DNA from: Asterias rubens
Lineage: Eukaryota; Echinodermata; Asteroidea; Forcipulatida; Asteriidae
NCBI RefSeq assembly: GCF_902459465.1
Contig: NC_047063.1
Span: 4,588,001-4,652,000 of the forward strand
DNA: 64,000 bases
Direction: 5' to 3'
Below are positions 35,113 to 44,474 of the stretch, piece after piece. Both the position numbers and the translations under genes were made by a program. Position 1 is the first letter of the stretch, and every line of letters starts with the position of its first letter. The notes beneath the pieces are model-generated. The model did not search any database and was not told where the DNA came from. It saw only the letters and a list, made by a program, of their open reading frames with translations.

Positions 35113-35690
35113 TGGTGTACTAGAGTACCAGGGGTGCTGTCTTGGTACTGGTTTACAGGGGTGTCCAGTACCTGTTGTACAAGGGATGTATGGAGTACAA
35201 TGTCTCTCACTGCCCGAAGTACAATAGGTGTCTATTGTAACTACCTGCTTCCTAGAGTACAAGGGGTGTCTTGGTACCTGGTTTACAGGGGTGTCCAGTA
35301 CCTGTTGTACATGGGATGTATGGAGTACAATGTCCTTCACTGCCCGGAGTACAATAGGTGTCTATTGTAACTACCTGCTTACTAGAGTACAAGGGTTGTC
35401 TTGGTACCTGGTTAACAGGGGTGTCCAATACCTGTTGTACAAGGGATGTCTGGAGTACAATGTCCTTCACTGCCCGGAGTGCAATATGTGTCTATTGTAC
35501 ATGGGATGCCTGGGGGTACAGTGTAACTCCCACTTCACGGAGTACAATCGGTGTCTATAGTGTAAGGGTTGCCTCGTACTAGGGAGTCCTTAGTGCTCGA
35601 GTAGGAGTACCTTAGTGTAAACTGTATGGAGAACAGTGCAGTGGATAATGGGATGCCTTTGTACTGCGGTGAAAATGGGTGCCTCATGTA
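35113..35690. repeat. 130-bp GTAC-rich minisatellite
   Basis: About four units of roughly 130 bp, marked by (c)tagagtacaagggg, ggtttacaggggtgtccagt, acctgttgtacaagggatgt and actgcccggagtacaat. The last unit is degraded. The array ends a few bases from the stop codon of GPCR copy 2. Both strands stay open across it, which gives Cys/Tyr/Thr-rich frames without meaning. Confidence 0.85.
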
Positions 35691-35703
35691 TTTGTTTTCA
35701 TTG

Positions 35704-36882
35704 CTATATTTTCATTTTCCTGAGAACTACTTGACAGTCTTTCCGAAACCGTCTGTTTGCGACACCATAGATTAATGGATTCACAACGTTATTGATGTAG
35801 GTAGTTAGCGTACAGTACCACAAAATAGTAATCACATTTTCGCTGATATCAGCACCGTCTAGCTTGGCAAGCAAAACAGCAACATAGAGCCAGTATGGGA
35901 ACCAAGTCAAAAGGAACACGATGCTGGTAATGAACAGCATTCTTGTAGTCTTACGTTGAAGTGACATCTCAGTTCCGCTGCGTCTGTCCTGGTTTGGGTT
36001 TCCTCTCACCGGTGGCCTGCCAATGGCAGTGGCGTTAACTTTACCGTCAGTTGGAGCCATGGATGTGTCGCTACAAGTAAGGCTTTCTGACCTAAGGCTT
36101 TCTGACTTTCTTGAAGTTGAAGGAGTGTTTTGAGTGGCTTTCGTCATACTCTTGTGTTGCACTTTGTCTAATGGTTTGACTTTGGTAGATGGCATTAATG
36201 ACGATACATTGCCAGCAATGGACGACACATTACGACTTCGAGAGTCACCTAGTGGCCCTACAGCAGTCAACCGATCATTTTCAACTAGATGTCGACTTAA
36301 CACGTTTACTTTCACATGATTTCGTATGGTGATGTAAACTTTCCCGTAGAAGATGCATATGAAGACTATTACCACGATGTACAGTACTAACTGACAGACC
36401 AGACCCGCTTTTCTGAGTGCGTTTGAATCGGGCATCCATAATGTTGAAAATACCAGTGGGATCAAAAGGATTATCGCTAGACCATAGGAACCGAGAACCA
36501 GCAGCTTTGCTCCGAAGCGATTTAGCCATCGGTTGTACGGCCGACACACGCAGTCGTATCTGTCCACTGCAATGAAGCCGGTCAGCACAGCAGAGGCGAA
36601 GAGACTCACCATGCTTACCAATCGTATGTACTGGAAAGCAAATGGGGTCTCCTTGTTAGCCAGAAACGATATGAAGACGGCGAGGTTATGTACTCTCATC
36701 ATGCAGACGGTTAGGTCCATCCCAGCCAGCCCCATGATCAGGATATTGGTGCTTGTCTTATTAGGTTTGGGCCAATACACGCCGAGAATGAGACTGTTCC
36801 CAAACAGCCCGAGTAGCATCACGATAATACACTTCGAAGCTCGTGAATATAACGCCAGAGAGTGGCCTCTAGCGTAGGTCAA
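35704..36882 (-). CDS. Class A GPCR, copy 2, N-terminus replaced
   Basis: This 392-codon reading frame encodes a rhodopsin-class receptor very close to copy 3: GN in TM1 (Asn29), Asp56 in TM2, DRY at 107-109 followed by DCVCRP, WFPYW in TM6, NPLIY in TM7 and the same NRRFRKDC helix 8. As in the other copies, no Cys is present at the TM3 top or in loop 2. The third intracellular loop is long. Homology to copies 1 and 3 stops abruptly near 36829, inside TM1. Upstream, the frame reads MTYARGHSLALYSRASKC, which does not resemble the conserved N-terminus (D-x-GL-x-LNA) of the others and lacks its glycosylation site. The start at 36882 is therefore doubtful. The gene may be a 5'-truncated pseudogene, may use a new start, or may join an upstream exon. 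No stop or frameshift breaks the rest. It faces copy 3 head to head; a 130-bp minisatellite begins right after its stop codon. Confidence 0.75.
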   Translation of the reverse strand: MTYARGHSLALYSRASKCIIVMLLGLFGNSLILGVYWPKPNKTSTNILIMGLAGMDLTVCMMRVHNLAVFISFLANKETPFAFQYIRLVSMVSLFASAVLTGFIAVDRYDCVCRPYNRWLNRFGAKLLVLGSYGLAIILLIPLVFSTLWMPDSNALRKAGLVCQLVLYIVVIVFICIFYGKVYITIRNHVKVNVLSRHLVENDRLTAVGPLGDSRSRNVSSIAGNVSSLMPSTKVKPLDKVQHKSMTKATQNTPSTSRKSESLRSESLTCSDTSMAPTDGKVNATAIGRPPVRGNPNQDRRSGTEMSLQRKTTRMLFITSIVFLLTWFPYWLYVAVLLAKLDGADISENVITILWYCTLTTYINNVVNPLIYGVANRRFRKDCQVVLRKMKI

Positions 36883-37084
36883 TTGACCGATCCACTAAGC
36901 TCCGTCCCATTGCGTATTGACCAATCACAAAGCAACAAAGGTCCGACAAATAAGGTCCAACATGCGTGCGCGTATCTTGGCGCGCGCGGCAGAGTTGTGC
37001 AGAAAGGCATTGGATAGCCCCACATGTTCTTGCTCACACGTGCGTCGTGGGCGGAGCCTACTGGATCGGTCTATCCCCGTGTAT

Positions 37085-37400
37085 CTTCACCTGTAACCTA
37101 CATTCACATACGCAGTCGAATACTATACACCTACATTACATGCAAGTATGTACATGCACATGTAGTGTGCATAATATGCACTTGGACACAGTATGCAAAC
37201 GCCTGAAAGTGGCTTCCATAATTATCTGTATTTGGATTGGTCCGAGGTGATGTTTGTCAGCTGCACAACCATATCTCAGACCAATCAAAACACAGATACG
37301 GTAGCTATTAAGTCGATGCCTCTACTCATCGATATGATTTTATCCATTGAAACACTAGATCTGAACAGCAAGTACATGTCTCTATCATCGCGTAACAGTC
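37085..37400. repeat. CCAAT-containing dispersed repeat between GPCR copies
   Basis: Same block order as at 18365-18645, with ggattggtccgaggtga and cagaccaatcaaaacacag as an inverted CCAAT pair. It sits in the space between the two head-to-head GPCR genes. Confidence 0.55.
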
Positions 37401-38038
37401 ACCATGTGGGACGTCAATGCAAACAGTCAAATAAGTATTGATTCATATTTCCGGGAGTGCACAAGATGCTTCAGTACCGGAGTAAACTAAGTTCCCGATT
37501 CAGTTTTGTGCTGAATATCATATGTCCCTCTGGCAGGCAACTAATCAAGTTTTTTTAAGTACAGCTTGAGAAAGTAAAAGAATATGCTTTGTCCTTTCTC
37601 CGTGTCCTCTCCCATACAGTATCATCTGTAAATACAAGCCCGAGGTAACTTGGTTTGGTTGCTAACGTTATTGTTCATTTTATTTTTTCCAATTTTGGTC
37701 AATAATCTAACGTCTTCAGTGCATGTACTTTTATTTAAATGCTGTATTTGATTAGATAGTAGTATAGTACTGTATTTTCTTTATATAATGCAACATAAAG
37801 TTGACAACACGTCACGTAACTAATGGGATAATACCTAATATCAGTTTAAGCATGACATCAGCTTTATTTAATTATATCCTATAATACAATTATTGGCCAT
37901 TGATTGGCAACACTAAATCATGTGATAGATAAAATGCTTATGTAACAAGAAATTGTCAAGTGGAAACGAAGAATGAAAAGCGGAGTTAACGTAGTTACGA
38001 GTATTCTCCATCACCATTTGCGTCATCTTGCATTGTTG

Positions 38039-38048
38039 TATATAAAAG
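38039..38048 (+). promoter_or_regulatory. TATA box upstream of GPCR copy 3
   Basis: A perfect TATATAAAAG lies 164 bases before the preferred start codon (38203) and 41 bases before an in-frame upstream ATG (38080). Transcription would be expected to start near 38070. This supports copy 3 being an expressed gene with its own promoter and a single exon from promoter to stop. Confidence 0.6.
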
Positions 38049-38202
38049 GCATGCAAGACTTAGCTGATCATTATTTGGTATGGTATTAAACGGGAGAGGG
38101 TTCATTCTGAAGAGTCTGATTGTATTCTATGAATCGATACTGTGTGTGACTCCACTGCATTTGCCAGAAAGAAAAACTGTGCTTTTAACGTTAAAAAAAG
38201 AA

Positions 38203-39198
38203 ATGGATAACGCAACAACTTCCATCACGGGCTGGATAGCGGATGAACCGCAGGGACCTGATGTCGGGTTGGTCCTCAACGCCATCCTGAAGATCATCTT
38301 CTATATTATCGTGATGCTACTCGGGCTGTTTGGGAACAGTCTCATTCTCGGAGTGTATTGGCCCAACCCTAATAAGACAAGCACCCAAATCCTGATCATG
38401 GGGCTGGCTGGGATGGACCTCACCGTCTGCATGATGAGAGTACATAACCTCGCCGTCTTCATATCGTTTCTGGCTAACAAGGAGACCCCATTTGCTTTCC
38501 AGTACATACGATTGGTAAGCTTGGTGAGCCTCTTCGCCTCTGCTGTGCTGACCGGCTTCATTGCAGTGGACAGGTACGACTGCGTGTGTCGGCCGAACAA
38601 CCGATGGCTAAATCGCTTCAGAGCAAAGCTGCTGATTCTCGGTTCCTATGGTCTTGCTATTATAGTTGTGATCCCACAGACGTTGGAAATTTTCTGGATA
38701 CCCGACTCAAATGCACTAAAAAAAACCACTCTGGTCTTTCAGTTCGTAGTATACATCATGATAATATTATGCATATGCATCTTCTACGGGAAAGTTTACA
38801 TCACCATACGAAAGCATGTGAAAGTAAACGTGTTAAGTCGACATCTAGTTGAAAATGATCGGTCGACTGCCATTGGCAGGCCACCGGTGAGAGGAAACCC
38901 AAACCAGGACAGACGCAGCGAAACTGAGATGTCACTTCTTCAACGTAAGACTACAAGAATGATGTTCATTACCAGCGTCGTGTTGCTTTTGACTTGGTTC
39001 ACATACTGGCTCTATGTTGGTGTTTTGCTTGCCAAGCTAGACGGTGCTGATATCGACGAAAACGTGTTGACTGTTTTGTGGTACTGTACGCTAACTACCT
39101 ACATAAATAACGTTGTAAACCCATTAATCTATGGTGTCGCAAACAGACGGTTTCGGAAAGACTGTCAGGTAGTCCTCAGGAAAATGAAAATATGGTAA
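38203..39198 (+). CDS. Intronless class A GPCR, copy 3, short loop 3
   Basis: This 331-residue rhodopsin-class receptor has Asn3-Ala-Thr as a glycosylation site, Asn45 in TM1, Asp72 in TM2, DRY at 123-125, NPLIY in TM7 and a basic helix 8. The start at 38203 is chosen because the N-terminus from there (DEPQGPDVGLVLNA) aligns with copy 1. The frame is also open 41 codons upstream to an ATG at 38080, which sits only about 40 bases after a TATA box, so an N-terminal extension is possible but unlike the paralogue. Two oddities stand out. The third intracellular loop is 79 residues shorter than in copy 2 through an exact 237-bp deletion. In TM6 the near-invariant proline is Thr267 (WFTYW instead of WFPYW), a single C-to-A change. 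An extra Leu is present before QRKTTR. The TM3-loop 2 disulfide is absent, as in its relatives. It is probably functional, but signalling could be altered. Confidence 0.85.
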   Translation: MDNATTSITGWIADEPQGPDVGLVLNAILKIIFYIIVMLLGLFGNSLILGVYWPNPNKTSTQILIMGLAGMDLTVCMMRVHNLAVFISFLANKETPFAFQYIRLVSLVSLFASAVLTGFIAVDRYDCVCRPNNRWLNRFRAKLLILGSYGLAIIVVIPQTLEIFWIPDSNALKKTTLVFQFVVYIMIILCICIFYGKVYITIRKHVKVNVLSRHLVENDRSTAIGRPPVRGNPNQDRRSETEMSLLQRKTTRMMFITSVVLLLTWFTYWLYVGVLLAKLDGADIDENVLTVLWYCTLTTYINNVVNPLIYGVANRRFRKDCQVVLRKMKIW

Positions 39199-39448
39199 CA
39201 CGCAAAATGAGTCAACGGGTAGCAGCTTTTCTAGCATTGTTGGATCACATTTAACTCCAATCTTTGCTTTCAACTTTTAAGTATTGGCTAATGATTCAGT
39301 TGAGAAAAGCGGACTAGAGAAACACCTGGAACACACATTTTCTGGCAATGGTTCACACTGGACTGGAGGTAGTGAGGGCAAGCTGCGAGCACACTCAATC
39401 GCAGGACTTGCCCAAGCTCCGAAGCCGAAGGACGACCATGAGGCTGCT

Positions 39449-39487
39449 ACTGCTGCTGCTGCTGCTGCTGATGATGATGACGATGAT
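39449..39487 (+). repeat. CTG and GAT microsatellite
   Basis: About seven CTG/CTA units followed by four GAT/GAC units, in the 3' UTR of GPCR copy 3. In one frame it gives an Ala run and an Asp run, which I take as incidental. Confidence 0.8.
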
Positions 39488-39658
39488 TAAACGATCAATT
39501 AACATGACAGTCTCTGGTTTTACACCTACTATATACACAGGAAGGATGCAGACAGGTTTGAGAAGAACTGTTCTATTAACTTGGTGTTCATCAAACAATA
39601 ATCTAGGGTTAAACTTGTAACACAGCGTCCAAATACAACCAGTAAAGTGGCCAGTGTT

Positions 39659-39847
39659 AATAAATTTTGTTATTCACTTTTCACTTTTCACATACGGTAA
39701 TAATATTTAAGACACGCATGTATAATATTCACACATTCATGTTTTGTTGAGCATCCCTTTCGAGAATTTGTTTTCCTTTGTCATTGTTTAACAATCCCTC
39801 ATATACTTTGTTCATCACAAGCTTCCTTGATAGAGTAATGTAATAAA
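39659..39847 (+). terminator. Candidate poly(A) signals of GPCR copy 3
   Basis: AATAAA occurs at 39659-39664 and 39842-39847, about 460 and 640 bases after the stop codon. The intervening 3' UTR holds the CTG/GAT microsatellite at 39449-39487. Motif evidence only. Confidence 0.4.
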
Positions 39848-40051
39848 GAAATCTGGTTTTACTGTTAATTTCTTAGTCTGACAGATCTAAAGTCTGAGAC
39901 CCCCCCCCCGCCCCAAAATATACGACCCCGAACAAAAATCTCAAAACAACAACATCGAACACAAACAAACAAATAAACACCCCAGCTGCACCCCAAGTCC
40001 CCAACAAACAAAAGTAAGTAGGATTTGAAGCTTTGCATGGTGGAAATACGA

Positions 40052-40254
40052 TATAGAAAGGTTTGCAGTAACACCATGTAATGACTTTCTCTAATGAGTT
40101 GGGGTGGTTCTGAAAGTTGGTTTCGACTCGACGTTTCGATCAATGTTCAGAGCATACTGATCGAAACGTCGATTTGAAACCAACGGTTCTTTTCAGAACC
40201 ACCCCATTTCGTTAGAGATAGTCATTATATAGTGTTACCGCAAACCTTTCTATA
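40052..40254. mobile_element. 200-bp palindromic element (ACGTTTCGATC type)
   Basis: Left arm from atagaaaggtttgcagtaac through ggggtggttctgaaa to cgacgtttcgatc is mirrored by the right arm, with a loop of about 18 bases near 40142-40158. Single-arm copies of the same element are found at 49808-49922 and 62735-62845. Confidence 0.8.
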
Positions 40255-41104
40255 AACAAAAGTAAGTTGGCGTGTGTAACGGCGCACCATGCGTACGGTT
40301 TTGCTTGTTTGCACATGTTCACTGCCAAACCTCGATGAAGTTTTAAAGACTATAACACTTTAAACCTTACTGTTTTATTGATTGATGATGTGTTTTAAAG
40401 GTTTACTTGACTTTTCGGCAAAGAGCTTTCGAGAGTTACGTGGTATTTTCGTGAGCAAGCCGTCAAGTTGATGTTTTGGTCAAAGTGTTTGTTTGGGCCT
40501 TGCTCGTTACACATTGGCCTTGCAATTATAATTAAATCTGATTCATAATTCACCCGAAAGCGAAAAGCGGCTTTTCTTGCAACATGGTTGGAAAAGCGGC
40601 GCGTGCCATTTTTTGTTTAGTTGCACAAGTTGCTTTGTAATTGCTTTGTTTGTTTTTGAAGTATTCGCGATGAATCCGGGTTTCACGTATGCAGACATAC
40701 ATAGTAAAATCCGTAGCACTGTGGCTGACGTACAAAAGCGAATATTGCTTTCTTCTTCGGATAGGACTGTACTAGGATTCCGTTGTCTAACTCAAGTAAA
40801 ATCAACCCAGTGGTGTTTACGCTGAGAGAGGGGTACATCCCCGGTTGTCCTGCGGTTGTTGGGAGCGGATTGCACTGCACCTTGTCAATAAATCTCGTAA
40901 ATAAAAACATTGCTCTGCATTCTTGACGATAAACAACATAAAGAGCGCATTGGGTCTCCTGAGCGGCTGCCTATAATGTAGTGCTGTATCAATTCATAAT
41001 CATAGACGTTTCACCAATGTTTGTGAGAGAGATTGGCTGTTTTTGCCAGCTTGGTGTTTATATCCCTTGTGTGAGTTTGCCGAGTTCCCTTGATGGGAAG
41101 ATCA

Positions 41105-41126
41105 TTCAAACAAACAAACAAACAAA
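41105..41126 (+). repeat. (AAAC)n microsatellite
   Basis: cattc followed by five aaac units. Preceded by a ttcccttgatgggaag segment; possibly a retroelement tail. Confidence 0.6.
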
Positions 41127-41199
41127 ATTAGTTATAATACTAGTTTTAATGCTATTAAGATCATGCTGATGTCTGTATTATTAATAGCGAGGTTTAATA

Positions 41200-41460
41200 A
41201 AATTGCACAATGAGAACGCATGCCATTGGTGTACTTAGCAAAGAGTCCTATCGACAGCAGAGGGCGCAATGCAAGCTTTGTGATCTGACTTTAAACTAAG
41301 TTATCATTGGTATTGAGATGATGTTGATTGCTATATTAATAAAGTGAAAAATTTCGTACTATAGCCCAATCAGAACGCATGCCATTGGTGCCCGTTATCG
41401 CAAAGTGCCACATCGACAACAGATGGCGCTATGCAAGATGTACGATCTGCTATTGAGGGG
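41200..41460. repeat. Two-unit tandem duplication, about 160-bp period
   Basis: Units at about 41207-41297 and 41370-41457 share gaacgcatgccattggtg, gcaaag, catcgacaacaga/tatcgacagcaga and ggcgc-atgcaag. The space between them is also partly similar (attaataaagtg / ttataataaa). Confidence 0.6.
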
Positions 41461-41557
41461 GTGCTAGGAATTGTATAGGTTCATCTCGCTCAAGTGCGGT
41501 TTGATGCACAAATATGACGCGATCAAAAAATGGAGTGAGTGCGTATAATTAAGTGTT

Positions 41558-41953
41558 TTAAAGGCAGTGGACACTATTCGTAATTACTCAAAATAATTAT
41601 TATCATAAAACCTTTCTTGATTACAAGTAATGGGGAGAGGTTGATAGTACAAAACATTGTTAGAAACAGCTCCCTCTGAAGTGACGTAGTATTTTAGAAA
41701 TAAGTAATTTTCCACGAATTTGATTTCGAGACCTCAGCTTTAGAATTTGAGGTCTCAAAATCAAGCATCTGAAAGCACACAACTTCGTGTGACCATGGTG
41801 CGACAAGGGTGTTTTTTCTTTCATTAATATCTCGCGACTTCGACGACCGTATGAGCTCAAACTTTCACAGGTTTGTTATTTTATGCAAATGTTGAGATAC
41901 AACAACTGTGAAGACTAGTCTTTGACTATTAACAACAGTGTCCAGTGTCTTAA
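41558..41953 (-). mobile_element. TTAA-flanked MITE, reference full copy
   Basis: TTAA at 41558-41561 and 41950-41953 directly flanks termini AGGCAGTGGACACTATTCG and acaacagtgtccagtgtc. Order of blocks: TACTCAAAATAATTATT, 'gtaatggggagaggttgata', 'gctccctctgaagtgac', central palindrome of cgagacctc with gaggtctc, 'gaaagcacacaacttcgtgtg', 'gggtgttttttctttcatta', 'ctttcacaggtttgttattt', GACTAGTCTTTGAC. No open frame of note. TTAA target duplication is typical of the piggyBac superfamily, so this is probably a non-autonomous piggyBac-type element; no transposase source is in the window. Confidence 0.85.
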
Positions 41954-42550
41954 ATACCTTTCGTACATACAGTTTGTGACCATGACATTAATCCTCACTT
42001 GCTGTGAATGCAGATGTATGTAATAAAACTTACCTGTCTTTATGCATCATGCAAACCCGTTGTTCATGATTAATAATTTACGTCTCAATTAGACGAAAAT
42101 GACTTTTGTGAATAAGTTTGTATTCATTTCTAAAAAGCTGTAGCACCACAGCAAGTAAAGGGAAGCTTTCTACTAACTAAAACCGCATATAAAGTTTAAT
42201 ATAAATCTATGGACTTGTGTCGTACAAATGAAGAACTCAGACTCGGGCTTTAAAGAGGTGCATTGCCTCCGGATTCGGGGCGCTTTGGGCCATAACGATT
42301 TTGGTTATGGCAACAAATATTGTAAGAAGTAGAAAATTACGATTCACATATAGCTTATTATTTCCGAAGCCGTGCTTTCGTGAACTTTCATAACAGAACA
42401 CAGCCCGCTAATGTGTGGAACAAAATTTGTCTCTACGAATGACGGATCGTATCGTTTCCCTTGTTGTGCAACATTTTGAGTGGTTTAAAATCAATGAGGC
42501 CCTCTATGACATTCTTCTCTAAAAACACTTGTTATAGTCGCAGGGCAGTA

Positions 42551-42944
42551 TGAAAGACAGTAGACACTTAGTAATTGGTAATTGTCAAAGACCAGTCTTC
42601 TCACTTGGTGTAGCTCAACATATGCATACAATAACAAATCTATGCAAATTTGAACTAATTGGTCGTCGAAGTTGTGAGATAATAACGAAAAAAAAAAAAA
42701 ACACCCTCGTCACACGAAGTTGTGTGCTTTCAGATGCTTGATTTTGAGAACTCCAAATCTAATAATGAGGTCTCGAAATCAATTTCGTGGAAAATTACTT
42801 CTTTCTCAAAATCTACGTTATTTCAGAGGGAGCCGTTTCTCACAATGTTGTAAAATATCAACAGCTCCCCATTACTCGTTACCTAGTAAGGTTTTATGCT
42901 AAGAAGTGTTTTAAGTAATTACCAATAATGTCCACTGCCTTTAA
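42551..42944 (+). mobile_element. TTAA-family MITE, full length
   Basis: Left side TGAA/AGACAGTAGACACTTAG (target site mutated), right side ccaataatgtccactgcct/TTAA (42941-42944). Central palindrome present but mismatched. Confidence 0.8.
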
Positions 42945-43106
42945 GAGGAACGTGTTTTTTAAGTTGTCGCAAAAGTGTCCGGTTGAAAGCGTCAGAGACT
43001 GACCAGCATTGATCTTCTGGCGCCCTCATGTGGCAGTCGTGCTCATCAGCCCATTCCTGTTGCCGTGATCGCATTATTATTGAGGCTGTTTTTAATGGAC
43101 TCTTGA

Positions 43107-43481
43107 TTAAAGGGAAGGTACACGTTTGGTAATTACTCAAAATAAATATTAACTTAAAAACTGACTTGGTAACGAGCATTGGAGAGCTGTTTGATAGTAT
43201 AAAACATTGTGGGAAACGACTTCCTCTGAAGTAACGTAGTTTTTGAGAAAGAGGTAATTTCTCACTAAAATAATAAAAGACTTCTTGCTAGAAGTCTTTT
43301 ATTTCTATCTGAAAGCACACAAATTCGTCCAACAAGGGTGTTTTTTCTTCATCATTTTCTCGCAACTTCGATTACCAATTGAGCCAAAATGTTCACAGGC
43401 TTGTTATTTAATGGTAATAATGGGATACACCAAGTGAGAAGACTGGTCTTTGACAATTACCAACGTGTACCCTCCCTTTAA
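43107..43481 (-). mobile_element. TTAA MITE, subfamily with GGTACACG termini
   Basis: TTAA at both ends (43107-43110, 43478-43481). Termini AGGGAAGGTACACGTTTGG and ccaacgtgtaccctccct differ from the main family, and the central hairpin is aataaaagacttct/agaagtcttttatt. The interior blocks are shared with the main family. Confidence 0.85.
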
Positions 43482-44474
43482 GAAGATTTACTGTTTTACC
43501 GAAGACATTCTGAACATGCGGTGATGATTTTGGGAAGGGGGATGGGGAGAGGCGAGCAGTATGGAGCAGTTGTAGGCAAAGGGAGGTTTTGGGCACAAAA
43601 ATAGGCCTTAAAAATAGGCCTTAAAAATAGTGAGTTTAGCTAACTTTCTGGATAAAATTTCAATAAATTTATTGTAAAGAGGAAATCAAACTGTAGCAAT
43701 TTAATAACCAACTTGTGATAATTAGGCTTTCTGTTTGCGTTTTTTTTAATTTTATTTTATTTTTTACAATACATGAGCATACATCTCGATTTTCTCAAAA
43801 ACAAATGTTGTGCACTTGAATCTCAAAACTATAAAAAAAAGGAACCCGAAATACTTCAGCTAAAAATAAATGTACTTCTATAGGCCCCATGGTGTAAACC
43901 CTTGACACATGGAGACGGCAATAATAATGAGGTTCGGCCCGAAAGACATGCAGCTTCAGATGTTATTTCAATATTTGTGGCATATTCTAAAGGAGTCCCT
44001 TGTTTGCGCCATTTTTTCCCGTTGCCTGTCGTGCATGGAAATTGCTTTCGGAGCAGACCCCGCTTGGGAGAAACACAATATTTAATCGTTAAAATTGCTG
44101 AGAAGCATAGTACTTAGGCTGTGCGCCGAACAATGCCAGCTGGGTTGTGTCAATAGCGGTCGAGAAGAAGTGTACCCTCACCGACTCGGAATTCATATTC
44201 CCCAAACAACCACCCTTTCAGCAAAATTATGGCGGAAATATCACCCCTATCATCCGAAGAGATAGGCTGTCCTGGGCTTCTAGTACTACTTTGCCCTTTC
44301 TCGATTCTCTTTCTTTTTGTTTTCTCTTCTTCACACTATATTTGTTTTAAGGCTTTGCATGTGAATATTAATCAATTTAACATGAACACAATAATCGTTC
44401 AATTAAACTCGTGTTAAAGGTGTGGTGTCTGCGAAAAGTGCTCTACAGAAAATCATCATGAGACGATTTAGGAA

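Noticed and set aside
35077-35582. Several overlapping Cys/Tyr-rich frames on both strands
   Set aside because: All arise from the 130-bp minisatellite. Frames on both strands are open at once, which fits composition, not coding.
35113-35690. CRISPR array
   Set aside because: Units of 130 bp are repeated throughout without unique spacers, and the sequence is eukaryotic.
39284-39490. 68-codon frame after GPCR copy 3 ending in Ala and Asp runs
   Set aside because: The runs come from a CTG/GAT microsatellite in the 3' UTR; nothing else supports coding.
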